A stretch of DNA of 64,000 bases from Pseudorhodoferax sp047601025. Lineage in GTDB: Bacteria; Pseudomonadota; Gammaproteobacteria; Burkholderiales; Burkholderiaceae_C. This document shows, piece after piece, positions 8,013 to 16,686 of the stretch. How positions within the stretch are numbered: position 1 is the stretch's first letter; the number at the start of each line of letters is the position of its first letter. Location: positions 1,550,001-1,614,000 of the forward strand of contig NZ_JASGJZ010000001.1 in assembly GCF_047601025.1 (NCBI RefSeq), in the 5' to 3' direction. The notes under the pieces are model-generated. The model was not told where the DNA came from. It did no database searches and saw only the letters and a program-made list of their open reading frames with translations. The translations under genes and the position numbers were made by a program.

Positions 8013-8656
8013 CGCTCCTCCGGCGGCGCCAGCAGGTCGCGCAGGTCGCGCGCGAAGCCCTCGAGCGCGGCCTCGATACCGGCGATGCTGCGGCCGAACC
8101 AGTTGTAGGCCAGCACGGCCGGGATCGCCACGGCCAGGCCGGCCGCCGTCATGACCAGGGCTTCGCCGACCGGGCCGGCCACCTGGGCGATCGTGAGCTG
8201 GCCGGCCGAGGAGATCTCGGCCAGCGCATGGTAGATGCCCCAGACCGTGCCGAGCAGGCCGACGAACGGGGCGGTGGCGCCCACGGTGGCCAGCAGCACC
8301 TGGCCGAACTGCAGGCGCCCGAGGCTCAGCTGCAGCGCGCCGCGCAGCGTGCGCGTGAGCTGCTGGCTGCGCGTGCCGGCGCCCGCCAGGGTGCCGCCGG
8401 CGGGCGCCGCGGTGGCGGCCAGCAGCGGCGCCAGCAGCCCGGCCCGGTCGACGGCCGCGACGCGCTGGGCGGCGCCGTCCAGCGCCGGCAATTGCCAGAA
8501 CGCGGCCACGCCGCGTGCCACGCCGCGGCCGGCGCGGCGCAGCAGCCACAGCTTGTAGAGGATCACGGCCCAGCTGGCGACCGACATGGCCAGCAGCAGC
8601 CAGGCGACCAGCCGGTGCAGCGCGTCGCCGGCGGTCAGCAGGTCCAGCGCGTTCAC
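8009..8656 (-). CDS. exbB: MotA/TolQ/ExbB proton channel family protein
   Basis: 215 residues with three membrane spans: MSVASWAVILYKLWLL near the N-terminus, then a pair around ATVGATAPFVGLLGTVWGIYHAL and VMTAAGLAVAIPAVLAYNWF, the family signature region lining the proton path. It starts with GTG at 8656. Forms the stator with the overlapping ExbD. The adjacent dapB stop-to-start interval is only 13 bases, so the genes are probably one operon from bamE or dapB to holA. TolQ is the alternative name, but without tolA or tolB nearby ExbB is preferred. Confidence 0.9.
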   Translation of the reverse strand: MNALDLLTAGDALHRLVAWLLLAMSVASWAVILYKLWLLRRAGRGVARGVAAFWQLPALDGAAQRVAAVDRAGLLAPLLAATAAPAGGTLAGAGTRSQQLTRTLRGALQLSLGRLQFGQVLLATVGATAPFVGLLGTVWGIYHALAEISSAGQLTIAQVAGPVGEALVMTAAGLAVAIPAVLAYNWFGRSIAGIEAALEGFARDLRDLLAPPEER

Positions 8657-8669
8657 GGCGCGGGACGGG

Positions 8670-9500
8670 TCAGCCGTTCAGGCCCAGCACGTCGAACATG
8701 CTGAACAGGCCGCTCGGGCAGCCGGCCAGGAAGCGCACGGCGCGCAGGCTGCCGATCGCGTAGTTCATGCGGCTGGTGGCGCGGTGCGTGATCTCGATGC
8801 GCTCGCCGGTGCCGGCGAACAGCACGGTGTGGTCGCCGACCACGTCGCCGCCGCGCAGCGACTGGAAGCCGATCGTGGACGGGTCGCGCTCGCCGGTCAC
8901 GCCCTCGCGCGCGTAGACCGCGCAGTCCTGCAGGTCGCGGCCCAGGGCCTGGGCGATCACCTCGCCCATCTTCAACGCGGTGCCCGAGGGCGCGTCGATC
9001 TTGTGGCGGTGGTGCGTCTCGACGATCTCGATGTCGTAGCCGGTGGGCATGGCCCGGGCCGCCAACTCCAGCAGCTTGAGCGTGACGTTGACGCCCACGC
9101 TCATGTTCGGCGCCATCACGATCGCGATGTCGCGCGCGGCGGCCGCGATCTCGGCCTTCTGCCCCTCCGAGAAGCCGGTGGTGCCGATGACCATCGCCGT
9201 GCCCTGCGCACGGCAGGCGCGCAGGTGGGCCAGCGTGCCCTCGGGCCGGGTGAAGTCGATCAGCGCGCCAGCGCCGCGCAGGCCTTCGGCCAGGTCCGCC
9301 GTGATCGGCACGCCGGCGGGCTTGCCGAGGAAGGCGGCGGCATCCTCGCCCAGGCCGGGGCTGCCGGCCCGGTCCAGCGCGCCGCTCAGGCGGCAGTCGG
9401 CGCTGGCCAGCACGGCCTCGATCAGCGTGCGGCCCATGCGGCCGGAAGCGCCGGCCACGGCCACGGCGTACGGACGGGCGTCGGAAGAAGGATGCGTCAT
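8670..9500 (-). CDS. dapB: 4-hydroxy-tetrahydrodipicolinate reductase
   Basis: NAD(P)H-dependent reductase of the diaminopimelate/lysine pathway. 276 residues. The Rossmann motif GASGRMGR is near the N-terminus, followed by the substrate-site signature HHRHKIDAPSGTALKMGE with the catalytic His pair and Lys, and the GTTGFSE and PNMSVGVN segments. Length and motifs are standard. It sits between bamE (51 bases upstream) and exbB (13 bases downstream), the order usually seen in this bacterial group. Confidence 0.96.
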   Translation of the reverse strand: MTHPSSDARPYAVAVAGASGRMGRTLIEAVLASADCRLSGALDRAGSPGLGEDAAAFLGKPAGVPITADLAEGLRGAGALIDFTRPEGTLAHLRACRAQGTAMVIGTTGFSEGQKAEIAAAARDIAIVMAPNMSVGVNVTLKLLELAARAMPTGYDIEIVETHHRHKIDAPSGTALKMGEVIAQALGRDLQDCAVYAREGVTGERDPSTIGFQSLRGGDVVGDHTVLFAGTGERIEITHRATSRMNYAIGSLRAVRFLAGCPSGLFSMFDVLGLNG

Positions 9501-9551
9501 GGCGATGGCAAGCGGGTCATGCGGCAGGCAGGCCCGCCGGGGGCGCGGCGC

Positions 9552-10103
9552 TCAGCGCGCGGGCGGCTCCAGCGGGGGATAGGAGGCCGGCAGCGGCGGC
9601 TGCGCGGCGGCGGGTGCGTCGGCCGGCTGCGGCTCGCGCGGCGCCAGGGATTTGAGCTTCTCCTCGCTGGCCTCGAGCACCGGCACGTCCTTGATCTTGC
9701 GCTCGGCGCCGAGCAGCGCCACGAATTCGGCCTCGCTGGGCATGGGGTCGCCCTGCACGCGCTCGAGCAGGTCGTCCTTGAAGAACACCGTCAGCTGGCG
9801 CGCCTGCGGATCGGTGCCCTGGCGCCGCATCGTGAACACGTAGTCCCAGCGGTCGGCGTGGAACACGCTCTGCAGCAGCGGCGTGCCCAGGACGTCGCGC
9901 ACCTCGGCGCGCGACATGCCGACCTTGAGCGCATCGACCTGCTCGCTGGAGATGAAGTTGCCTTGCACGATCTCCACCCGGTAGGGCACGATGGCATTGG
10001 CGGCGCGGCGGGTGGCGTCGGTCACGGTGCTGCAGCCGGCCAGCGCCGCGCAGCAGAGCAGAAGCAGGCCGGCAGGCAGGGGCATCGGACGGGAAGCAGG
10101 CAT
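9552..10103 (-). CDS. bamE: Outer-membrane assembly lipoprotein BamE
   Basis: Small lipoprotein of the BAM complex that folds beta-barrel outer-membrane proteins. 183 residues with a lipobox ending at Cys24 (LAGCS). The SmpA/OmlA core follows: YRVEIVQGNFISSEQVDALKVGMSRAEVRDVLGTPLL, then a WDYVF strand and a FKDDLLERV segment. The C-terminal 60 residues are a Pro/Ala-rich extension beyond the conserved fold. Divergent from fur. On the minus strand a TACAAT hexamer at 10138-10133 lies about 30 bases upstream of the ATG and could be its -10 box. Confidence 0.93.
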   Translation of the reverse strand: MPASRPMPLPAGLLLLCCAALAGCSTVTDATRRAANAIVPYRVEIVQGNFISSEQVDALKVGMSRAEVRDVLGTPLLQSVFHADRWDYVFTMRRQGTDPQARQLTVFFKDDLLERVQGDPMPSEAEFVALLGAERKIKDVPVLEASEEKLKSLAPREPQPADAPAAAQPPLPASYPPLEPPAR

Positions 10104-10196
10104 GAAGGCGGGGCAGCGCTATGATGCGCGCGATTGTAGCGGCCGCCCCCTGACCGACGCGTCACGCAGCGGCGGCCGGCCCACTGCCCAGACCGC

Positions 10197-10625
10197 ATGT
10201 CCAACATCGACGAACTCAAGAGCACCGGCCTGAAGGCCACCTTGCCCCGGCTGAAGATCCTGGAGATCTTCCAGAAAGGCGAGATGCGCCACATGACGGC
10301 CGAAGACGTGTTCCGCGTGCTGCTGATGGAACGCTCGGACATCGGGCTGGCCACGGTCTACCGCGTGCTGACGCAGTTCGAGCAGGCCGGCATCCTGTCG
10401 CGCAGCCACTTCGAGTCCGGCAAGGCCGTCTACGAGCTCAACGAGGGCCGGCACCACGACCATTTCGTCTGCACGCTGTGCGGCAAGGTCGAGGAATTCT
10501 TCGACGCGGAGATCGAGAAGCGCCAGATGCTGGTGGCCAAGGCCAAGGGCTGGACCGTGCAGGACCACGCGATGTCGCTGTACGGCCTATGCGCCGACTG
10601 CGGCAGCCGGCAGACCAAGGCCTGA
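10197..10625 (+). CDS. fur: Ferric uptake regulator
   Basis: Iron-responsive repressor of 142 residues. The N-terminal winged helix reads TLPRLKILEIFQ... through ATVYRVLTQFEQAGIL. Metal-binding residues are present in the HHDHFVCTLCGKVEEF segment, with the second CxxC (CADCGS) near the C-terminus for structural zinc. A -10-like TATGAT lies at 10120-10125, about 70 bases upstream. I found no convincing 19-bp Fur box in the bamE-fur interval, so autoregulation cannot be claimed. Confidence 0.96.
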   Translation: MSNIDELKSTGLKATLPRLKILEIFQKGEMRHMTAEDVFRVLLMERSDIGLATVYRVLTQFEQAGILSRSHFESGKAVYELNEGRHHDHFVCTLCGKVEEFFDAEIEKRQMLVAKAKGWTVQDHAMSLYGLCADCGSRQTKA

Positions 10626-10646
10626 CACGGCGCCGCCGCGCGCCAG

Positions 10647-11597
10647 TCAGTCGTCGTTCTCCATCGCGCGGCGGTGCCGCTCGACGAATTCCTGGTACGT
10701 GTCCACGCCGCGCAGCTGCAGGATGGTGTTGCGCACCGCGGCCTCGACCAGCACGGCGATGTTGCGCCCGACCACGACCTGGATGATGACCTTGCGCACG
10801 GCCACGCCCAGCACGTCCTGCGTCAGCGGCTCGGAGGGCAGGCGGTCGTGCTCGCGCTCCATGGTCTCGCGCCGCACCAGGTGCACGATCAGCTTGAGCC
10901 GCATCTTGCGGCGCACCGCCGTCTCGCCAAAGATGCCGCGGATGTCGAGCAGGCCGATGCCGCGCACCTCCAGCAGGTTCTGCAGCAGTTCGGGGCAGCG
11001 CCCTTCGATGGTGGTCTGGTTGATGCGGTACAGGTCCACCGCGTCGTCGGCGACCAGGCCGTTGCCGCGCGAGATCAGTTCCAGGCCCAGCTCGCTCTTG
11101 CCCAGGCCGGATTCGCCGGTGATCATGACGCCCAGGCCCAGGATGTCCATGAACACGCCGTGCATCGTGGTGCGGTCGGCGAAGTGCTTGGACAGGTAGG
11201 CGCGCAGCACGTCGATCACGAAGGCCGAGGATTCCTCGGTCGCGAACATCGGGATCGGGGCGCGCTCGCACATCGACAGCAGCGCCTGCGGCGCGTGCTG
11301 GCCGTCGGCCAGGATCAGCACCGGCGGCTCCAGCGTGACGATGCGCGCGATGCGCCGCGCACAGTCCTCGGGCGAGGCATTGCTCAGGTAGGCGATCTCG
11401 CGCTCGCCCATGATCTGCACCCGGTAGGGATGGATGTAGTTCAGGTAGCCGACCAGGTCGGCACCGGAACGCGCGGCGCGGATCGCGACCTCGTCGAAAC
11501 GGCGCTCCGACGCGCCCAGGCCGGCGATCCATTCCCAGCGCAGCAGCGCCCGGAACTCCTCGAACAGCACGTCGGCGCTGACGGCGGTGGGCTTCAT
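10647..11597 (-). CDS. hprK: HPr(Ser) kinase/phosphorylase
   Basis: Phosphorylates and dephosphorylates HPr on a serine, linking PTS state to metabolism. The start at 11597 (MKPTAVSADVLFEEF) gives 316 residues, the usual length; the upstream in-frame extension is low-complexity. The P-loop GESGLGKSE is at residues 161-169, and the HprK/P signature IQVVVGRNIAVLVEAAVRN lies in the C-terminal third. It follows ptsN by 16 bases on the same strand. The stop faces the fur stop only 21 bases away, with no obvious terminator. Confidence 0.95.
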   Translation of the reverse strand: MKPTAVSADVLFEEFRALLRWEWIAGLGASERRFDEVAIRAARSGADLVGYLNYIHPYRVQIMGEREIAYLSNASPEDCARRIARIVTLEPPVLILADGQHAPQALLSMCERAPIPMFATEESSAFVIDVLRAYLSKHFADRTTMHGVFMDILGLGVMITGESGLGKSELGLELISRGNGLVADDAVDLYRINQTTIEGRCPELLQNLLEVRGIGLLDIRGIFGETAVRRKMRLKLIVHLVRRETMEREHDRLPSEPLTQDVLGVAVRKVIIQVVVGRNIAVLVEAAVRNTILQLRGVDTYQEFVERHRRAMENDD

Positions 11598-11613
11598 CGC
11601 GCCGGGAAGACGG

Positions 11614-12081
11614 TCAGACCGGCTGGGAGGACTGCCAGCCGTCGATCTGCGCATGCAGCGCGGCGGCGTCGGAGGTGGTCTTCAGGTTCTCGCGCAGCGG
11701 TGCGTCGCTGAGCAGTTCGGCGATTTCCGACAGGATTTCCAGGTGCTTCTGGGTCGCGGCCTCGGGCACCAGCAGGAAGATCAGCAGCTTGACCGGCTGC
11801 TCGTCCGGCGCGTCGAAGCCGATCGGCTGCTCCAGCTGCAGCACCGCCGCCATCGGCGACTTCAACCCCTTGATGCGGCCGTGCGGAATGGCCACGCCAT
11901 GGCCCAGGCCGGTGGAGCCCAGGCGCTCGCGCGCGAACAGGCTGTCCGTCACCAGGGCGCGGGACAACCCGTGCAGGTTCTCGAACAGCAGGCCGGCTTC
12001 CTCGAACGCGCGCTTCTTGCTGGTGGCATCGACGCTCACGAGGACCTGCGCGGCAGGCAGGATGGACGCTAGGCGGTTCAT
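11614..12081 (-). CDS. ptsN: PTS IIA-like nitrogen-regulatory protein
   Basis: 155-residue EIIA-Ntr protein with the phospho-acceptor His67 in GVAIPHGR. It receives phosphate from NPr and modulates potassium transport, nitrogen and stress responses in proteobacteria rather than moving sugar. It lies just upstream of hprK and downstream of hpf. An intrinsic terminator at 12122-12149 separates it from hpf, and a CATAAT box 11 bases before its ATG suggests its own promoter with a very short leader. In many relatives rpoN is also part of this group; here rpoN is about 37 kb away. Confidence 0.94.
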   Translation of the reverse strand: MNRLASILPAAQVLVSVDATSKKRAFEEAGLLFENLHGLSRALVTDSLFARERLGSTGLGHGVAIPHGRIKGLKSPMAAVLQLEQPIGFDAPDEQPVKLLIFLLVPEAATQKHLEILSEIAELLSDAPLRENLKTTSDAAALHAQIDGWQSSQPV

Positions 12082-12092
12082 ACGGAAGGCGG

Positions 12093-12121
12093 ATTATGCA
12101 CGCGTGTACATTGCGCCGCAG
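12093..12121 (-). promoter_or_regulatory. Candidate ptsN-hprK promoter
   Basis: On the minus strand, CATAAT (12098-12093) is preceded at 17 bases by CTGCGG (12121-12116), a poor -35. The hexamer ends 11 bases before the ptsN ATG, so the transcript would have only a few untranslated bases. Prediction by eye only. Confidence 0.35.
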
Positions 12122-12149
12122 CAAAGAAAAAGCCGCCCATGCTGGCGGC
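12122..12149 (-). terminator. Intrinsic terminator after hpf
   Basis: Read on the minus strand, GCCGCC and GGCGGC arms (12149-12144 and 12137-12132) with a 6-base loop are followed by TTTTTCTTT (12131-12123). This is the clearest Rho-independent terminator in the window. It lies 54 bases after the hpf stop and before ptsN. Confidence 0.8.
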
Positions 12150-12202
12150 CCGTGGGTTTGTCGGCCCCAGGCGACACGCAGCGCGCACCGCCCGGCGAAC
12201 CT

Positions 12203-12532
12203 TCACATCAGACGCTTGGCCGCGTCATGGTGGTGTTTCTGAATACGATCCTTGTGGCGCACGACCTGCCGGTCCAGCTTGTCCACCAACTCGTCGACGG
12301 CCGCATACAGATCAGCGTGTGCACTCTCCGCGAACATGTCGTTGCCCTTGACGTGGATGTTGCATTCGGCACGCTGCCGGTTCTGCTTCTCCTTCTGCTT
12401 TTCCACGGTCAGCAGGACCTTGACATCGACCACCTGATCGAAATGCCGGGTGATGCGATCCAGCTTGGTGATGACGTAGCTGCGCAGTGCCGGTGTGACT
12501 TCGAGATGGTGACCGCTGATCGTCAAATTCAT
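12203..12532 (-). CDS. hpf: Ribosome hibernation-promoting factor, short form
   Basis: 109 residues, HPF/YfiA fold. The start at 12532 (MNLTISGHHLEVTPALRSYV) is supported by AGGAGG a few bases upstream. The conserved basic second half includes RAECNIHVKGNDMFAESAHADLYAAVDELVDKLDRQVVRHK. It binds the 30S decoding region and dimerises or silences ribosomes in stationary phase. The normal partner gene rpoN is not adjacent in this genome. Followed by a strong terminator. Confidence 0.94.
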   Translation of the reverse strand: MNLTISGHHLEVTPALRSYVITKLDRITRHFDQVVDVKVLLTVEKQKEKQNRQRAECNIHVKGNDMFAESAHADLYAAVDELVDKLDRQVVRHKDRIQKHHHDAAKRLM

Positions 12533-12572
12533 GGAGCCTCCTTCGTTGCAGTTCATGGTTGAGGGCCGGTTC

Positions 12573-12601
12573 ACTATGCGCGGGAAACCCGGCGAACGCA
12601 A
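12573..12601 (-). promoter_or_regulatory. Candidate sigma-70 promoter of hpf
   Basis: On the minus strand, TTGCGT (12601-12596), a 17-base spacer and CATAGT (12578-12573) lie about 40 bases upstream of the hpf start. Spacing is ideal; the hexamers are moderate matches. Confidence 0.4.
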
Positions 12602-12788
12602 GCCCTGCCGGACAAGGCATGGGGCATTGCGCAGTGCCATAATTTGAGGCTTTGTCTCACGTGCAGCGACCGCGTGGAGCCCTGCCCTCGCCGGTGGCTT
12701 TCGATGTCCTGTGTGCATGTGCGGCGGGATCGCAGGCGCGCCGTCCGCCCGCCCGACCGATTCCCCAGAACACCGCAGGGAGTTTCCC

Positions 12789-13775
12789 GTGCTGAACATC
12801 TTCACCCTGGCCAACGGACGCCTCTTCCAGGAAGAAATCGAATCCCTCGAAGAGCTGTCGCGCTTCCAGCCGATCTGGGTCGACCTGGAGTCGCCCACGC
12901 TGGAGGAAAAGCGCTGGATCAAGCAGTACTACGGCCTGTCGATCCCCGAGGACGTGACCGACGACGACATCGAGGAGTCGGCCCGCTTCTACGAGGAAGA
13001 CAACGGCGACCTGCACGTGCGCAGCGACTTCCTGATCGCCGATGCGGACGACCCGCGCAACGTGCGCGTGGCCTTCATCCTGAACCAGCACAACGCCGAG
13101 CTCAAGAGCCGCGGCGTGCTGTTCTCGATCCACGACGAGGACGTGCCGGTGTTCCGGCTGCTGCGTATGCGCGCGCGCCGCGCGCCGGGCCTGATCGAGG
13201 ACGCCAAGGAGGTGCTGCTCAAGCTGTTCGACGCCGACGCCGAGTATTCCGCCGACACGCTGGAGGGCGTCTACGACGAGCTGGAGAAGGCCGGCGACCT
13301 GGTGCTCAAGGGCAATGTCAGCGACGAGACCGCCGGCGAGGTGCTGGGCCTGATCGCGCGCCAGGAAGACCTGAACGGCCGCATCCGCCGCAACGCCATG
13401 GACACGCGCCGCGCGGTCAGCTTCATGATGCGCAGCCGCATGCTGAACGCCGAGCAGTTCGAGGAGGCGCGCCAGATCCTGCGCGACATCGAATCGCTGG
13501 ACAGCCACACGGCCTTCCTGTTCGACAAGATCAACTTCCTGATGGACGCCACGGTCGGCTTCATCAACATCAACCAGAACAAGATCATCAAGATCTTCTC
13601 GGTGGCCAGCGTGGCCATGCTGCCGCCGACGCTGATCGCCAGCATCTACGGCATGAACTTCCGCTTCATGCCCGAGCTGGAATGGCACCTGGGCTACCCG
13701 TTCGCGATCGGGCTGATGCTGGCCAGCGCGCTGGTGCCGATGCTGTATTTCCGCCGGCGCGGCTGGCTCAAGTAA
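12789..13775 (+). CDS. corA: CorA family magnesium/cobalt transporter
   Basis: 328 residues from the GTG at 12789 (VLNIFTLANGRLFQEEIE), chosen because an AGGGAG ribosome-binding site precedes it and family similarity begins there; a longer in-frame start at 12711 would add a Cys-rich, unlikely N-terminus. A long acidic and helical cytoplasmic domain precedes two C-terminal membrane spans. The CorA signature YGMNF is at residues 287-291 in the loop between them. Mediates passive, gated Mg2+ (Co2+, Ni2+) uptake. Divergent from hpf. Confidence 0.93.
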   Translation: MLNIFTLANGRLFQEEIESLEELSRFQPIWVDLESPTLEEKRWIKQYYGLSIPEDVTDDDIEESARFYEEDNGDLHVRSDFLIADADDPRNVRVAFILNQHNAELKSRGVLFSIHDEDVPVFRLLRMRARRAPGLIEDAKEVLLKLFDADAEYSADTLEGVYDELEKAGDLVLKGNVSDETAGEVLGLIARQEDLNGRIRRNAMDTRRAVSFMMRSRMLNAEQFEEARQILRDIESLDSHTAFLFDKINFLMDATVGFININQNKIIKIFSVASVAMLPPTLIASIYGMNFRFMPELEWHLGYPFAIGLMLASALVPMLYFRRRGWLK

Positions 13776-13784
13776 GGGGGCCGG

Positions 13785-14525
13785 ATGCCGCACGACGCCA
13801 TCCTCGCGCTGGCGGCCTTCGGCGCCGGCGTGCTGAACGCCATCGCCGGGGGCGGCAGCTTCCTGACGCTGCCGGCGCTGGTGCTGGGCGGCGTGCCGCC
13901 GGTGCCGGCCAACGCCACCAGCGCGGTCGCGGTGTTCCCGGGCTACATCGGCAGCGTCTGGGGCCAGCGGCGCGAGATCGCGGCGCTGGACCGGCGGCTG
14001 CTGTGGCAGATCGGCTGGGTCAGCCTGCTCGGCGGCGTGCTCGGCGCGGCGCTGCTGCTGGTCACCTCGAACAAGGCCTTCCAGGCCCTGGTGCCGTGGT
14101 TGCTGCTGTTCGCGACGGCGCTGTTCGCGCTGGGGCCGCGGGCCCGGCCCGGCCCGGAAGGCGGCCCGCCGCCGCGCTGGCGGCCCTGGGCGCTGGGCGC
14201 CACGGCGGTCTATGGCGGCTACTTCAACGGCGGGCTCGGCATCCTGCTGATGGCCGTGCTCTCGTTCTCGCGCGCCGGCAATCTGCACGTGGTCAACGCG
14301 CTGAAGAACCTGGTGTCGGCGCTGCTGGCCGCGATCTCGGTGGCGATCTTCGCGGCCGCCGGCATCGTGCGCTGGCGCGAGGCCGTGCTGATGATGGTGT
14401 GCTGCACCGTCGGCGGCTATCTGGGCGCGCGGCTGTCGACGGTGCTGCCGGCCCGCGCGGTGCGCTGGCTGGTCATCGTGGTCGGCCTGGCGATGAGCGC
14501 GGCGTTCTTCGCGCGCACCGCCTGA
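13785..14525 (+). CDS. TauE/SafE (TSUP) family membrane protein
   Basis: 246 residues with about seven or eight hydrophobic segments and the TSUP N-terminal signature FGAGVLNAIAGGGSFLTLPAL, repeated in weaker form in the second half (YGGYFNGGLGILLMAVL). The family exports or imports sulfite, sulfonates and other small organic anions. The substrate is unknown here. It starts 9 bases after corA, so the two are probably co-transcribed, and ends 12 bases from the convergent porin gene. Confidence 0.85.
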   Translation: MPHDAILALAAFGAGVLNAIAGGGSFLTLPALVLGGVPPVPANATSAVAVFPGYIGSVWGQRREIAALDRRLLWQIGWVSLLGGVLGAALLLVTSNKAFQALVPWLLLFATALFALGPRARPGPEGGPPPRWRPWALGATAVYGGYFNGGLGILLMAVLSFSRAGNLHVVNALKNLVSALLAAISVAIFAAAGIVRWREAVLMMVCCTVGGYLGARLSTVLPARAVRWLVIVVGLAMSAAFFARTA

Positions 14526-14537
14526 CCGGGCCGCCGG

Positions 14538-15563
14538 TCAGAAGAAGTGGCGGATGCCCAGCTCGTAGCCGGTGGCGTTGCCGCCCAGCGTGTTGGTCGG
14601 CGCCGTCAGGCCCTGCGGCGCGATGGCGCGCTGCGAGCCGTCGGAGTTCCATAGCCGGGCGTAGGTGGCATAGAGCTGCGTGCGCTTGGACAGGTTGTGG
14701 CCGTAGCCGACCGCGAACTTGCGCCAGTCCGCATCGCTGCCGGACGTGTCGTAGCGGCTGAACTGCGCACGCACCTCGCCCACGCCCACCGGCACCTTGA
14801 CGCCCAGCTGCAGCGCGCGCAGTTCCACGCCGCCGCGCTTCTCGCTGGCCCACAGCAGCATGGGCTGGGCCACGCCGAAGTCGTAGCTGGCGGCCGCGTT
14901 GCGGATGCGCACGTCCTGCGCCGTGGTCGCGCCCTGCAGGTCGCCGATCGCCGCCGACACATGCACCGCGCCCTGGCGCCAGCCCAGGCGCGCGCCGCTG
15001 TAGCGGCCGACGCGCGAGTTCAGTTCCTCGTCGCGCGCATGCTGCAGCTGCGCGTAGAAACCGCCCAGGCCGGCCGGCGTCAGGTAGCTGATCGCGTTGC
15101 TGATCTGGATCGGCGCGCCGTTCATCACGAAGGCGTTCGTGCCGCCCACGCCGTTGGTCAGGAAGGGGTCGAAGATCAGCGTGTTCAGGAAGGTCGCGGA
15201 ATCGTCGCGGCCCAGCCGCAGCTCGCCCAAGCGGCCGGACAGCGCCACCGTCGCGCGGCGGTTGAAGCTCAGCCCGTTGGTGCCGCTGGGGCCGGGGCCC
15301 GCCCCGGTGTCGGGCGAATAGCCGGCCTCCAGCCAGAACGAGGCGGCCAGGCCGCCGCCCAGGTCCTCGGTGCCGCGAAAGCCGAAGCGGCTGATGTTGG
15401 CGTTGCTGTGCGTCAGGCCGGTGACCGAGCCGCCGGCGTTGCGCAGATGGGTCATGCCCAGGTCGACGGTGCCGAAGATCGTGACGGACGATTGTGCGAA
15501 GGCGGCCTGGCCGAGGCATGCGGCGAGCAGCGAAGCGGCGGCGATGGTGGTGGTGTGGCGCAT
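14538..15563 (-). CDS. Gram-negative porin (Porin_4 / Omp32-like)
   Basis: 341 residues with a cleavable signal (MRHTTTIAAASLLAACLGQAAFAQ) followed by the beta-proteobacterial porin opening SSVTIFGTVDLGMTHLRN. It has amphipathic strands throughout, including TEDLGGGLAASFWLEAGY and YDFGVAQPMLL, and ends in a Phe (GIRHFF), the C-terminal signal for BAM insertion. Last gene of the catabolic cluster on the minus strand, which suggests it helps the pathway substrate cross the outer membrane, but a general porin is possible. Confidence 0.92.
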   Translation of the reverse strand: MRHTTTIAAASLLAACLGQAAFAQSSVTIFGTVDLGMTHLRNAGGSVTGLTHSNANISRFGFRGTEDLGGGLAASFWLEAGYSPDTGAGPGPSGTNGLSFNRRATVALSGRLGELRLGRDDSATFLNTLIFDPFLTNGVGGTNAFVMNGAPIQISNAISYLTPAGLGGFYAQLQHARDEELNSRVGRYSGARLGWRQGAVHVSAAIGDLQGATTAQDVRIRNAAASYDFGVAQPMLLWASEKRGGVELRALQLGVKVPVGVGEVRAQFSRYDTSGSDADWRKFAVGYGHNLSKRTQLYATYARLWNSDGSQRAIAPQGLTAPTNTLGGNATGYELGIRHFF

Positions 15564-15658
15564 GGTGCTTGGTGTCGGTGCGGGATGGTGCGGGTGGGGG
15601 AAAAGGGGCGTGCCGGCGGCCCGCCATGGCGGCGGGCGCGGGCACGCGGAGCCGTGCC

Positions 15659-16639
15659 TCAGTCGGGCTGGATGCCCAGCTCCTTGATGATCCGGCCGAA
15701 GCGCTCGTGGTCGGCGGCGTTGGTCTTCTCCAGCCGGGCGGAATCGCCGCCGGCCGGCAGGGCGCCGAAGGCGGCCATCTTCTCGACCACGTCCGGCATC
15801 TGCAGGATCGCGTTCATGTGCGCGTTCAGCGACTGCACGATGGACGCCGGCGTGCCCTTGGGCGCGAACAGCCCCTGCCAGGCGCTGACGTTGACGTCGC
15901 GGATGCCGAGCTCGGCCAGCGTGGGCACCTGGGGCGCCAGCGGCGAGCGCTGCCGGTCGGTCACCGCCAGGGCGATCACCTTGCCGCTGGACAGGTACGG
16001 CGCGATCGGCCCCAGCGTCATGAAGGTCACGGGCACGTGCCCGCCGAGCAGGTCGTTCACCGCCGGCGCCACCCCCTTGTAGGGGACGTGCGCGATCTTG
16101 GTGCCCGCGGCGCGGTTGAACATCTCGCCCAGGATGTGCATCGGCGAGCCGCTGCCCGGCGTGGCGTAGGTCAGGTTCTGGCTGCGGGACTGGGCCACCA
16201 GCCCGTTCAGGTCCTTGATGCCGCTGGTGCCGGCGACGGCGACGAACATCGGCTGCATGGCCGTCTGCACGATGGGCGCGAAGCCGTGCAGCACGTCGTA
16301 GCTGCTGGCGCCGGAGGTCTTGAGCACGAACTGCGCGAACGAGAAGGTGTTGGGCGCCAGCAGCAGGGTGTAGCCGTCCGGCGCCGCCTTGGCGACGTGG
16401 GAGCTGCCGATCGTGCCGCTGGCGCCGGGCCGGTTGTCGACCACCACCGGCTGGCCGAGGCGGGTGCCCAGCTTGTCGGCGTACAGGCGGGCCATGGCAT
16501 CGGCGTCGCCGCCGGCGGGATAGGCGACGACGATGGTGATCGGCTTGGTCGGCCAGGTCTGGGCGAAGGTGGCGCTGCCGGTGCTGGCGAGCAGGGCGGC
16601 GGCGGACAGGGTCAGCAATTGGCGGCGGGTGGGGCGCAT
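15659..16639 (-). CDS. Bug/TctC family periplasmic solute receptor
   Basis: 326 residues from the ATG at 16639, preceded by AAGGAGA. The signal peptide has a Tat-like start (MRPTRRQLLTLSAAALLAST) and cleavage near ATFAQ. Family motifs: WPTKPITIVVAYPAGGDADAMARL, VDNRPGASGTIGS, TYATPGSGSPMHILGEMF, HVPYKGVAPAVNDLLGG and the terminal KELGIQPD. Binds small carboxylates for a tripartite tricarboxylate transporter; no TctA or TctB gene is nearby, so it is an orphan receptor. The second receptor of the pair lies 47 bases upstream. Confidence 0.9.
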   Translation of the reverse strand: MRPTRRQLLTLSAAALLASTGSATFAQTWPTKPITIVVAYPAGGDADAMARLYADKLGTRLGQPVVVDNRPGASGTIGSSHVAKAAPDGYTLLLAPNTFSFAQFVLKTSGASSYDVLHGFAPIVQTAMQPMFVAVAGTSGIKDLNGLVAQSRSQNLTYATPGSGSPMHILGEMFNRAAGTKIAHVPYKGVAPAVNDLLGGHVPVTFMTLGPIAPYLSSGKVIALAVTDRQRSPLAPQVPTLAELGIRDVNVSAWQGLFAPKGTPASIVQSLNAHMNAILQMPDVVEKMAAFGALPAGGDSARLEKTNAADHERFGRIIKELGIQPD

Positions 16640-16686
16640 GGACTCTCCTTGGGACATGGGGGTATCGGATGGATGCCGAGGCCGTG

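Noticed and set aside
10104..10196. Fur box in the bamE-fur interval
   Set aside because: No 19-bp site with recognisable GATAAT-type symmetry; the only AT-rich bits are -10-like hexamers.
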